Source of the DNA: Actinobacteria bacterium OK074
GTDB lineage: Bacteria > Actinomycetota > Actinomycetes > Streptomycetales > Streptomycetaceae
NCBI GenBank assembly: GCA_001298575.1
Contig: LJCV01000263.1
Coordinates: 1 to 64,000, forward strand
DNA length: 64,000 bases
Reading direction: 5' to 3'
Below are positions 38,786 to 46,765 of this stretch, one piece after another (the stretch's first letter is position 1; every line of letters begins with the position of its first letter). Under the pieces are notes generated by a model. It worked only from the letters and a program-made list of their open reading frames with translations, had not been told where the DNA came from and made no database searches. Made by a program: the position numbers and the translations under genes.

Positions 38786-39373
38786 TCACCCCTCTCGCTG
38801 GTGAGAATACCATTCTCGTTTGGGGAAATTGAAGTTCTCTTCGGAGATCACGGGATCGAGTTCCACACCGAAGGTGTTGAGGGCCATGGTGAGCATCGCG
38901 TAGCCCCCGATGGTGAACACCAGGTCCATGAGCTGGCGTTCGTCCAGGTCGGCGGTGAGCGCCGCGTAGGTCGCGTCCGACAGGCCCGAGTCGCCGTCCA
39001 GTTCGTCCACCGCCCGGTTGAGCAGCGTGTCGGCGCCGGTGCGGACCTCCTCGATCTCCGCCTCGCTCACCCCGGCCTTCCGGGCGATCAGTACGTGGCT
39101 GGCCCACTCGTACTTGCTGCCGCGCCGCCAGGCCACGCGCAGTACGGCCAGCTCGCGCACGCGCACCGGCAGGGTCGTGGTGTTGAGGTGCATGTTGAAG
39201 GTCAGGAACGCCCGGGCGAGGTCCGGATGGCGCTGGAAGATCCCCAGCACGTTGGCCTGCGGCAGCTTCCGGGTGGCCGAGATGACCGAGAAGACCTCGT
39301 GGTCCCACTCGTCGTACGGCACCGGGGGGATACGGACGCCGTCGCGGGCCGCCGTCCCGCCCTGCTCGCTCAC
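38786..39373 (-). CDS. Carboxymuconolactone decarboxylase/AhpD-like protein
   Basis: A 195-residue helical protein: HPDLARAFLTFNMHL, LPVRVRELAVLRVAWRRGSK, YEWASHVLIARKAGVSEAEI match the CMD/AhpD fold. AhpD peroxidases carry CxxC in the active helix; here that region (SKYEWASH) has no Cys, so the decarboxylase-like branch is favoured. Its 3' end (KREWYSH) encodes operator B, so this gene and the oxygenase promoter share DNA. GTG start overlapping the SDR stop (GTGA). Confidence 0.82.
   Translation of the reverse strand: MSEQGGTAARDGVRIPPVPYDEWDHEVFSVISATRKLPQANVLGIFQRHPDLARAFLTFNMHLNTTTLPVRVRELAVLRVAWRRGSKYEWASHVLIARKAGVSEAEIEEVRTGADTLLNRAVDELDGDSGLSDATYAALTADLDERQLMDLVFTIGGYAMLTMALNTFGVELDPVISEENFNFPKREWYSHQREG
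38803..38817. promoter_or_regulatory. Island operator site B, inside a coding 3' end
   Basis: GAGAAT-ACC-ATTCTC, perfect dyad, 22 bp upstream of the Rieske oxygenase ATG and inside the last codons of the CMD-like gene. It implies an internal promoter giving the oxygenase its own control. Confidence 0.75.
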
Positions 39374-40074
39374 GTGTTCCGCCCGCCGTTCACGCCCAGG
39401 ATCTGCCCGGTGATGTAGCCGGCCTCCTCCGAGGCGAGGAACGCGCAGGCCGCCGCGATGTCCTCCGGCCGCCCCACCCGGCGCACCGGCGTGCGCCGGA
39501 TGTGCTCCTCGACGGTCCCGCCGAGCAACTCGCGCTCCTCCGACCGGCGCAGCATCGGGGTGTCGATGAAGCCGGGCGGTACGGCGTTGACGGTGATGCC
39601 GTACGGGCCCAGCTCCAGGGCCAGCGACTTGGTCAGGCCGTTGACCGCGGACTTGGCGGCCACGTAGTGCGACATGAACGGCTGGCCCGAATGGGCGCTG
39701 GAGGAGGAGATGTTGACGATCCGGCCCCAGCCCGCCTCGATCATGTCGGGCAGGACCGCCTGGGTGCAGTGGAAGACACCGCCCAGGTTGACGTCCAGCA
39801 CCCGCTGCCAGCGCTCGAAGGTGAGGTTCTGGAACCGCTTGTAGCCCTCCATTCCGGCCGCGTTGACCAGGACGGTGACCGGGCCGTACCGCTCCCGGAC
39901 GGCCGCGAGGGCCGCCTCGACCTGGGCGCGGTCGCTGACGTCGGCGACCTGCGAGAAGCCGCTGTCGGCGGGCTTGAGGTCGAGCGCCGCGACCTGGTGG
40001 CCGTCGGCCTCCAGCCGCCGGGCGATGGCCAGTCCGATGCCGGAGCCGCCTCCGGTGACGACGGCGGTCCTCAT
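39370..40074 (-). CDS. Short-chain dehydrogenase/reductase
   Basis: A 234-residue SDR. NAD(P)-binding VVTGGGSGIGLAIA at the N-terminus; NAAG in LVNAAGMEG; catalytic Ser in IVNISSSSAHSG and the YxxxK pair in SHYVAAKSAVNGL; C-terminal GYITGQILGVNGG. Complete length. A 13-codon ORF with a far better ribosome site (GGAAGGGAGA) ends in ATGA over this start, so translation probably enters by coupling. First structural gene of the leftward operon. Confidence 0.9.
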   Translation of the reverse strand: MRTAVVTGGGSGIGLAIARRLEADGHQVAALDLKPADSGFSQVADVSDRAQVEAALAAVRERYGPVTVLVNAAGMEGYKRFQNLTFERWQRVLDVNLGGVFHCTQAVLPDMIEAGWGRIVNISSSSAHSGQPFMSHYVAAKSAVNGLTKSLALELGPYGITVNAVPPGFIDTPMLRRSEERELLGGTVEEHIRRTPVRRVGRPEDIAAACAFLASEEAGYITGQILGVNGGRNT

Positions 40075-40112
40075 GCGACCGCCCCGTGGCCGACCATGCT
40101 CGTATCGATCAT
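40071..40112 (-). CDS. 13-codon leader ORF coupled to the SDR
   Basis: ATG at 40112 opens MIDTSMVGHGAVA and stops at the TGA that overlaps the SDR ATG (ATGA). The strong site GGAAGGGAGA is 7 nt upstream, whereas the SDR start has none of its own. Operator C lies 22 bp from this ATG, the same distance as in the oxygenase promoter, which supports it as the true first start codon. It may only serve coupling. Confidence 0.5.
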   Translation of the reverse strand: MIDTSMVGHGAVA

Positions 40113-40133
40113 GGAAATCTCCCTTCCGGATAC

Positions 40134-40148
40134 GAGAACAGTATTCTC
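40134..40148. promoter_or_regulatory. Island operator site C
   Basis: GAGAAC-AGT-ATTCTC, one mismatch between arms (extended to CGAGAAC/ATTCTCG), upstream of the leftward SDR operon. Confidence 0.75.
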
Positions 40149-40258
40149 GCTGCTCCCTGCGAGGGGAACCCCGAGGAGGGTGACCAGTGGTCGCGGTGCG
40201 TGAAGACCTTGCGCGACGGGTCACATTCTCCGTACCGGATGGTTGATTTGCGTATAGC

Positions 40259-40273
40259 GAGAATGTAGTTTCC
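40259..40273. promoter_or_regulatory. Island operator site D, degenerate right arm
   Basis: GAGAAT-GTA-GTTTCC. The left arm is perfect, the right arm keeps three of six bases. The upstream TTGCGTATAGC matches site A's TTGCGTAGAAC at the same distance, 42 bp before the rightward SDR start. A further ATTCTC half-site is at 40225. Confidence 0.6.
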
Positions 40274-40314
40274 GCGACATCCGGACAGTGCGCCCATCCA
40301 CGCAAGGAGGCAGG

Positions 40315-41046
40315 ATGCGGTTCCAGGACAAGGTGGCGATCGTCACCGGAGCGGGTCAGGGCATCGGAGAGGACTACGCGCGGGCACTGGCCGCAGAGGG
40401 TGCGCGGGTGGTGGTCGCCGAGATCAACGAGGAGCAGGGGCAGCGGGTCGCCAAGGACATCGACGGCGCGGTCTTCGTCAAAGTCGACGTCGGCGACCCG
40501 GAGTCGGCCAGGGCGCTGGCCGAGGCCACGGTCGCCGAGTTCGGCCGCATCGACCACCTGGTCAACAACGCTGCCATCTACCACAGCATGAAGCGCGAGG
40601 GACTGACCACCGTCGACCTCGACTATCTGAACCGCTTCATCCAGGTCAACCTCATGGGCGCGCTGTACGTCACCCGGGCCGTCGCCCCGCACATGACCGA
40701 GGGCGGCTCGATCGTCAACCAGTCGTCCACCGCCTCCTACATGGTCACCGGGTACTACGGCCTGGCGAAGGCCGGCATCAACCACATGACCGCCTCGCTC
40801 GCCGCCGAACTCGGCGGCCGGGGCATCCGCGTCAACGGCATCGCCCCCGGACCGACCGACACCGACGCCACCCGCAGCATCGTGCCGGACGCCCACCGGG
40901 CGGGCATGGCACAGCAGTTGGCCCTCAAGCGGCTCGGCCAGCCGGGGGACCTGACGCCCACCGTGCTCTTCCTCCTGTCCGACGACGCCCGCTGGCTCAC
41001 CGGCCAGATAGTCGCCGTCGACGGCGGTCAGGGGGTCCGGCTGTGA
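40315..41046 (+). CDS. Short-chain dehydrogenase/reductase
   Basis: A 243-residue SDR with VAIVTGAGQGIGEDYARALA, NNAA in LVNNAAIYHSM, catalytic Ser in IVNQSSTASYM, YxxxK in YYGLAKAGINHM and the C-terminal WLTGQIVAVDGGQ. ATG at 40315 with AAGGAGG. It heads a nine-gene rightward operon whose genes mostly overlap by 4 nt. It probably oxidises an alcohol to a ketone or aldehyde, ahead of the adjacent aldehyde dehydrogenase. Confidence 0.9.
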   Translation: MRFQDKVAIVTGAGQGIGEDYARALAAEGARVVVAEINEEQGQRVAKDIDGAVFVKVDVGDPESARALAEATVAEFGRIDHLVNNAAIYHSMKREGLTTVDLDYLNRFIQVNLMGALYVTRAVAPHMTEGGSIVNQSSTASYMVTGYYGLAKAGINHMTASLAAELGGRGIRVNGIAPGPTDTDATRSIVPDAHRAGMAQQLALKRLGQPGDLTPTVLFLLSDDARWLTGQIVAVDGGQGVRL

Positions 41047-42482
41047 CCCGCCTGCTCATCGACGGCGAACTCGTCGGGGCCGAGCGGACCTTCCCCAGCC
41101 TCAACCCGGCCACCGGCGAGGTGCTCGGCCACGCGCCCGACGCCACCGTGGCCGACGCCGAGCGGGCCGTCGCGGCGGCCCGCCGGGCGTTCGACACCAC
41201 CGACTGGTCCACCGACGTGGCGTTCCGTATCCGGTGTCTCGACCAGTTGCACCAGGCGCTCACCGACCACCTGGAGGAGCTGCGCGAGCTGACCATCGCC
41301 GAGGTCGGGGCGCCCCGCATGCTCACCCACGGGCCGCACCTCGAAGACCCCGTCAAACTGGTCCGCTACTACGCCGACCTGCTGCGCAAGTACCCGCTGA
41401 CCGAGGAACTCGGCGAGATCGAGTCCCGCGGCCAGCGCCACCGCCGCTGGATCGAGAAGGAACCCGTCGGCGTCGTCACCGCGATCACCGCGTACAACTA
41501 CCCCAACCAGCTCGCCCTCGCCAAGCTCGCCCCCTCGCTGGCCGCGGGCTGCACGGTGATCCTCAAGGGTGCCCCCGACACCCCGCTGACCACGCTGTTC
41601 CTGGGCCGGCTGATCGCCGAACACACCGACATCCCGCCCGGCGTGGTCAACGTGCTGGTCTCCTCCGCGGTCGAGGTCGGCGAGGCGCTCACCACCCACG
41701 CGGACGTCGACATGATCACCTTCACCGGCTCCACCGCCACCGGCCGCCGCATCATGGAGGCCGCCAGCCGCACGGTGAAGAAACTCTTCCTCGAACTCGG
41801 CGGCAAGTCCGCCATGGTCATCCTCGACGACGCCGACTTCGCCAAGGCCGCGGGTTTCGCCGCCGGGATGGTCTGCTCGCACTCCGGGCAGGGCTGCGCG
41901 CTCACCACCCGGCTGCTGGTGCCGCGCGCCCACCACGACGAGATCGTCACGCGGGCCGCCGCCGTCCTGTCCCGGATGCCCATCGGCGACCCCGCCGACC
42001 CCAAGTCGTTCGGCGGCCCGCTCATCAGCGAGAAGCAGCGCGACAAGGTGCACGCCATGGTCCAGCGGGCCGTCGCGGCCGGCGCGAAGCTCGTCACCGG
42101 CGGCAACAAGGTCGACCCCGGCTACTTCTACGAGGCGACCCTGCTCAGCGACGTCGACCCGGACAGCGAGATCGCCCAGGACGAGGTCTTCGGCCCCGTC
42201 CTCGCGGTCATCCCCTACGACGACGAGGACGACGCCGTCCGCATCGCCAACAACTCCATCTTCGGCCTGTCCGGCGGCGTGATGAGCGCGACCGACGAAC
42301 GCGCCGTCGCCGTCGCCCGCCGCATCCGCAGCGGCACCTTCACCATCAACGGCGGCAACTACTTCGCCGCCGACGTCCCCTTCGGCGGCTACAAGCAGTC
42401 CGGCATCGGCCGCGAGAACGGCGTGCCCGGCCTGGAGGAGTTCCTGGAGTACAAGGCGTTCGCCACCGTGGTGTCCGCATGA
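41043..42482 (+). CDS. NAD(P)-dependent aldehyde dehydrogenase
   Basis: A 479-residue ALDH. Catalytic Glu in LFLELGGKSAMV and nucleophile Cys in SHSGQGCALTTR are intact; FTGSTATGRRIM and EVFGPVLAVIPYDDEDDAV are standard. GTG overlaps the SDR stop (GTGA). It would convert the aldehyde formed by upstream alcohol oxidation to an acid for CoA activation by the next gene. Confidence 0.92.
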   Translation: MTRLLIDGELVGAERTFPSLNPATGEVLGHAPDATVADAERAVAAARRAFDTTDWSTDVAFRIRCLDQLHQALTDHLEELRELTIAEVGAPRMLTHGPHLEDPVKLVRYYADLLRKYPLTEELGEIESRGQRHRRWIEKEPVGVVTAITAYNYPNQLALAKLAPSLAAGCTVILKGAPDTPLTTLFLGRLIAEHTDIPPGVVNVLVSSAVEVGEALTTHADVDMITFTGSTATGRRIMEAASRTVKKLFLELGGKSAMVILDDADFAKAAGFAAGMVCSHSGQGCALTTRLLVPRAHHDEIVTRAAAVLSRMPIGDPADPKSFGGPLISEKQRDKVHAMVQRAVAAGAKLVTGGNKVDPGYFYEATLLSDVDPDSEIAQDEVFGPVLAVIPYDDEDDAVRIANNSIFGLSGGVMSATDERAVAVARRIRSGTFTINGGNYFAADVPFGGYKQSGIGRENGVPGLEEFLEYKAFATVVSA

Positions 42483-43681
42483 CCCCGCTGGACGGCGTGC
42501 GCGTCCTGGAAGTCGCCATGTACGGCTTCGTCCCCTCGGCGGGGGCCGTCCTCGCCGACTGGGGCGCCGACGTCATCAAGGTGGAGCACGCCGTCACCGG
42601 CGACCCGCAGCGCGGACTGCGCCAGACCGGCACCTTCCGCGTCGAGGGCGACCCCAACCCCAACGTCGAACACGCCAACCGGGGCAAGCGCAGCATCGGC
42701 CTGGACATGGCCCGTCCCGAGGGCAAGGAGGTGCTGTACGACCTGGCCCGCCGCGCGGACGTGTTCCTGACCAGCTTCCTGCCCGGACACCGGCAGCGCT
42801 TCGGCATCGACGTCGACGACATCCGCAAGGTCAACCCGAAAATCGTGTACGCCCGCGGCAGCGCCCTGGGCCCCCGCGGCCCCGAGGCGGCCAAGGGCGG
42901 CTACGACATGACCGCCTACTGGTCCCGCGGCGGCACCGCGGCCAGCATCACCCCGCCCGGCTACGACGGCATCATCGCGCCGACCCCCGCCTACGGCGAC
43001 ACCATCTCCGGCACCAACCTCGCCGGCGGCATCGCCGCCGCCCTCTTCCGCCGCGAACGCACCGGCGAGAGCCCGGTGGTGGACGTCTCGCTGCTCGGCA
43101 GCGGCCTGTGGGCCATGGGCCACGCCACCGCGCTCTCCCTGCACCTGGGCAAACCCTGGAAGGCACCGGCCGTGGGAGCCCACGGCTCGGTCACCAACCC
43201 GCTGTCCGGGCTGTACCTCACCGCCGACGGGCACCACCTGTCGTTCGTGATGATGCAGCCCGCCAAGTTCTGGGCCGACGTGTGCCATCACATCGACCGC
43301 CCCGAACTGGCCGACGATCCCCGCTTCGCCACCGCGGAGTCCATCGCCGACCACACCGAAACCGCCGTCGGGATCCTCCGCGAGGTCATCGCCACCCGCA
43401 CCCTCGCCCAGTGGAGCGAACGGTTCGCCACCCTGTCCGGACCGTGGGCCCCCGTACAGGACACCCTCCAGGTCGGCGACGACGCACAGATCCGGGCCAA
43501 CGAGTACATCCTGCGGGCCGGCGCGCTCGAACTGGTCGCCAATCCGGTGCAGTTCGACGTCGAAGCCCCCCACCTCGGACCGGCGCCAGACTTCGCCGCC
43601 CAGACCGAGGAGATCCTCCAGGAACTGGGCCTGGACTGGGACCGCATCATCGAGCTGAAGGCAGCGGGCGCGGTCACCTGA
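42479..43681 (+). CDS. CaiB/BaiF family III CoA-transferase
   Basis: A 400-residue CoA-transferase. N-terminal LDGVRVLEVAMYGFVPSAGA and WGADVIKVEHAVTGDPQRG bind CoA; the catalytic Asp is in GGYDMTAYWSRGG. ATGA overlap with the aldehyde dehydrogenase. Moves CoA between an organic acid and a donor thioester. A second CaiB protein closes the island at 60504. Confidence 0.9.
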   Translation: MTPLDGVRVLEVAMYGFVPSAGAVLADWGADVIKVEHAVTGDPQRGLRQTGTFRVEGDPNPNVEHANRGKRSIGLDMARPEGKEVLYDLARRADVFLTSFLPGHRQRFGIDVDDIRKVNPKIVYARGSALGPRGPEAAKGGYDMTAYWSRGGTAASITPPGYDGIIAPTPAYGDTISGTNLAGGIAAALFRRERTGESPVVDVSLLGSGLWAMGHATALSLHLGKPWKAPAVGAHGSVTNPLSGLYLTADGHHLSFVMMQPAKFWADVCHHIDRPELADDPRFATAESIADHTETAVGILREVIATRTLAQWSERFATLSGPWAPVQDTLQVGDDAQIRANEYILRAGALELVANPVQFDVEAPHLGPAPDFAAQTEEILQELGLDWDRIIELKAAGAVT

Positions 43682-43721
43682 TCACCACCGGCGTGACTCA
43701 TTCTCGACGAGGAGAACACCG

Positions 43722-45092
43722 ATGAGACGCTTGCTCGTCCCAGCGCTCGTCCTGGTACTGGCGGCCGCGGCCGGCTGTTCCGGGCGCGACAAGGACGCCA
43801 GTTCCAGTGCCGCGCCCACGACCTCCGGGGCCGCGGACGCCTCTGCCACCGACTTCGGCACGCTCAAGAACGTCTGCGGCGGCGGCACACCCAAGACGGC
43901 CAGTGAGACCGGCGTCAGCAGCACCGAGATCAAGGTCGGTGTGTTCAGCGACATCGGGTTCACCAAGAATCCCGAATTCGTCAACGCAGCCAAGGCGTTC
44001 ACCTCCTGGTGCAACGCGGCCGGCGGCATCGGCGGACGCAAGATCGTGCCCACCACCCACGACTCCAAGCTGTACGAGGTCAACCAGCGGATGATCGAGG
44101 CGTGCCGGGACGACTTCTTCCTCGTCGGCGGCGGCTCGGCCCTGGACGCCCTCGGCGTCAAGACCCGGCTCAAGTGCCTGCTGCCCGAGTTCCCCGGACA
44201 GGTCAGCCAGGAGTTCGGCGCCGACCTCCAGGTGCTCACCCAGGGCGCCTCGGTGGGCTACGAGCCCTACACGGGCTACTACAGCTGGCTGATCGACGAG
44301 AAGTACCCCACGTCGAAGAAGAGCGTCGGCCTCATCAACGGCGACGTGCCCGTCACCAAGGTCATCGGCGCCCAGGAGAAGGAGGCCCTGGAGGGGATCG
44401 GGGCCAAGGTCACGTACACCGACCTGTACCCGGCGCAAGGGGTGTCCGACTGGACGCCGTACGCGCAGTCCATCAAGAAGGCGGGCGTCAAGGGGCTCAT
44501 CTTCAACGGTGACTTCACCCAGCTGGCCAAGCTGGAGCAGGCGCTCACCAACATCGGCTACAAGCCCGACTGGATCGACACCAACAGCAACGCCTACGGC
44601 GACAACTTCATCAAACTGGCCGGGACTTCGCTGACCAGCCAGAACAACTACGCCGACCTCGGCGGCACCTATCCCCTGGAGAAGGAGGCCGACAACCCGG
44701 CGACCGCCCAACTCGTCGCCCTGTTCAAGAAGTACGCCCCCGGCTCCCAGGTGACGTTCCCCGCGGTGCACGCCTTCTCCGCGTGGCTGCTGTTCGCCAC
44801 CTCGGCGAGCCAGTGCGCCGAGCTGACCCGCAAGTGCGTCTACGACAACGCGAAGAAGCAGACCGCGTGGACCGGCGGCGGCCTCCAGGCCCCCGTGGAC
44901 CTGTCGTCGTCGACCGAGCCCGTCAAGTGCTTCAACGTCGAGCAGGCGACCGCCAAGGGCTGGGTCCCCGCGGACTTCAAGCCCACCGACGGCGCCTACC
45001 GCTGCGACGCGCCCGCCTACAAGTTCAAGGGGAACTACGGCAAGCCCGTCACCCTGGCGGACGTCGGCAAGTCCCTGTCGGACCTCAAGTAG
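43722..45092 (+). CDS. Lipoprotein substrate-binding protein, branched-chain-amino-acid-ABC type, orphan
   Basis: A 456-residue periplasmic-binding-protein-like lipoprotein: signal VPALVLVLAAAAGC with lipobox Cys near residue 19, a Ser/Ala-rich linker, then a type I fold (TEIKVGVFSDIG, FVNAAKAFTSWCNAAGGIGG, GRKIVPTTHDSKL). No permease or ATPase genes accompany it, so it may feed a distant transporter or act as a sensor or binding protein for the island's substrate. Many Cys residues (WCNAAG, EACRDD, SQCAEL, RKCVYD) suggest disulfides. ATG at 43722 with GAGGAGA. Confidence 0.88.
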   Translation: MRRLLVPALVLVLAAAAGCSGRDKDASSSAAPTTSGAADASATDFGTLKNVCGGGTPKTASETGVSSTEIKVGVFSDIGFTKNPEFVNAAKAFTSWCNAAGGIGGRKIVPTTHDSKLYEVNQRMIEACRDDFFLVGGGSALDALGVKTRLKCLLPEFPGQVSQEFGADLQVLTQGASVGYEPYTGYYSWLIDEKYPTSKKSVGLINGDVPVTKVIGAQEKEALEGIGAKVTYTDLYPAQGVSDWTPYAQSIKKAGVKGLIFNGDFTQLAKLEQALTNIGYKPDWIDTNSNAYGDNFIKLAGTSLTSQNNYADLGGTYPLEKEADNPATAQLVALFKKYAPGSQVTFPAVHAFSAWLLFATSASQCAELTRKCVYDNAKKQTAWTGGGLQAPVDLSSSTEPVKCFNVEQATAKGWVPADFKPTDGAYRCDAPAYKFKGNYGKPVTLADVGKSLSDLK

Positions 45093-45106
45093 CCACCACC
45101 CACCGC

Positions 45107-45135
45107 GGGAGCGGCCCGTCGGCCGGGCCGCTCCC
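45107..45135 (+). terminator. 12-bp hairpin between SBP and ferredoxin genes
   Basis: GGGAGCGGCCCG (45107-45118) pairs with CGGGCCGCTCCC (45124-45135). It lies within an otherwise continuous operon; it may lower downstream expression or stabilise the lipoprotein message. Confidence 0.6.
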
Positions 45136-45159
45136 CGTCCGGAAGGAGAGGAAGGAACC

Positions 45160-45354
45160 GTGAAGGTACGAGTCGATCCCGAGCGCTGCCAGGGCCACAC
45201 TCTGTGCGCCATGCGGGCTCCGGACATCTTCGAGCTGAGCGAGATCGACGGGCACGCCACGGCCCTCGACGAAGAGGTCCCCGCCGACCAGGAGGAGGCC
45301 GTCAAGGAGGCCGTCCTGTCCTGCCCGGAACGTGCCATCACCGTCATCTCCTGA
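45160..45354 (+). CDS. 3Fe-4S ferredoxin for the island P450
   Basis: A 64-residue ferredoxin: VDPERCQGHTLCAMRAP gives C-x5-C, and the late SCPERAI the third ligand. GTG at 45160 preceded by AAGGAGAGGAAGG. It lies 37 bp before the P450 gene and is surely its electron donor. No dedicated FAD reductase follows; one may be shared. Confidence 0.92.
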   Translation: MKVRVDPERCQGHTLCAMRAPDIFELSEIDGHATALDEEVPADQEEAVKEAVLSCPERAITVIS

Positions 45355-45391
45355 CCCCGCACCGCACGCACCGAGCAGGGGAGGACCCCGC

Positions 45392-46765
45392 ATGACCACG
45401 GACGAGACCCCGGCCGTCGACGACGGCCGCAAACCCCACCGGGTGCACTTCGACCGGCACACCCCCGAGTACCGGCACCGGTTCGAGGAGATCACCCACG
45501 AACTGCACGGCAAGTGCCCCATCGCCTGGACGGACACCCACGGCGGCCACTGGGTCGCCAGCGGCAACCGCGAGGTGTTCGAACTCGCCCGCTCCGCCGA
45601 GTACTTGTCCAACGACCACGACGTCAAGGGCGAGCGGCGCGGCTACAAGGGCATCTCCATCCCGCCGCCGGCCCGGGCCCGGGAGGCCCAGGGCGGCTTC
45701 CTGGAGATGGACCCGCCCGACCAGCGGTACTACCGGCAGGCCCTCAACCCGTACCTGTCGCCGGCGGCCATCCAGCGGTGGATCCCGTTCGTCGACGAGG
45801 TGGTGCGGGCCGGCATCGACGAGCGGATCGAGAGCGGGCACATCGACTTCGTCGACGACCTCGCCAACATCGTCCCGGCCGTCCTCACGCTGGCCATGAT
45901 GGGCATCCCGCTGAAGAAGTGGACCATCTACAACGAGCCCGCCCACGCCTCCGTCTACACGCCCCCCAACTCGCCCGACGCCGAACGGGTCTTGGACCTG
46001 AGCCGGCAGATGGGCATGGACCTGTTCGGCCAGCTCGCCGAGGTCCGCGCCACGCCCCGGCCCGGCCTGGTGGACGCCCTGGTCCGCGCCGACATCAACG
46101 GCCGCAACCCGGACGACGGTGAACTCCTCGGTGTCCTCGCCCTGTTGATCGGCGGCGGCTTCGACACCACCACCGCGCTGACCGCGCACTCCCTGGAGTG
46201 GCTCTCGCAGAACCCGGCCGAACGCGACCGGCTCAGCCGCGACCGGGCCACCCTGCTGGACTCCGCGACCGAGGAATTCCTGCGGTTCTACACGCCCGCC
46301 CCGGGCGACGGGCGCACCATCACCGCGGACTGCGAGATCGCCGGCACCACCTTCAAGGAGGGCGAACGCCTCTGGCTGTCCTGGGCGATGGCCAACCGGG
46401 ACCCGGCCGTCTTCCCCGACCCCGACCGCGTCGACCTCGAACGCAAGGGCAACCGGCACAGCAGCTTCGGCCTCGGCATCCACCGCTGCATCGGCTCCAA
46501 CGTGGCCCGCACCGTCTTCAAGCGGATGGTGACCGCCGTGCTGGACCGCATGCCGGACTACCACTGCGACCCGGAGGGTGCCGTCCACTACGAGACGATC
46601 GGCGTCATCCAGGGCATGCGCCACCTGCCGGCGACCTTCACCCCCGGGAAGCGGCTCGGCCCCGGGCTCGACGAGACGCTGGACACCCTGCAACGGCTGT
46701 GTGACGAACAGCGGCTCGCCGAACCGGTTACGGCCCGCAAGAATCAGGCGAAGATGACTTCATGA
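45392..46765 (+). CDS. Cytochrome P450
   Basis: A 457-residue P450. I-helix segment LLIGGGFDTTTAL (Gly replacing the usual Ala before Gly, acid and Thr retained), ExxR within TEEFLRFY, heme-binding SSFGLGIHRCIG with ligand C366. The long N-terminus and the C-terminal extension (TLDTLQRLCDEQRLAEPVTA) are unlike CYP105. Coupled to the DUF35-Ltp2-like gene by ATGA. It probably hydroxylates the growth substrate early in the pathway. Confidence 0.92.
   Translation: MTTDETPAVDDGRKPHRVHFDRHTPEYRHRFEEITHELHGKCPIAWTDTHGGHWVASGNREVFELARSAEYLSNDHDVKGERRGYKGISIPPPARAREAQGGFLEMDPPDQRYYRQALNPYLSPAAIQRWIPFVDEVVRAGIDERIESGHIDFVDDLANIVPAVLTLAMMGIPLKKWTIYNEPAHASVYTPPNSPDAERVLDLSRQMGMDLFGQLAEVRATPRPGLVDALVRADINGRNPDDGELLGVLALLIGGGFDTTTALTAHSLEWLSQNPAERDRLSRDRATLLDSATEEFLRFYTPAPGDGRTITADCEIAGTTFKEGERLWLSWAMANRDPAVFPDPDRVDLERKGNRHSSFGLGIHRCIGSNVARTVFKRMVTAVLDRMPDYHCDPEGAVHYETIGVIQGMRHLPATFTPGKRLGPGLDETLDTLQRLCDEQRLAEPVTARKNQAKMTS

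Noticed and set aside
43700..43717. ATTCTC...GAGAAC upstream of the binding lipoprotein as a seventh island operator
   Set aside because: The half-sites are in the opposite order with a 6-nt gap, and the right one is simply part of the ribosome-binding region GAGGAGAAC.
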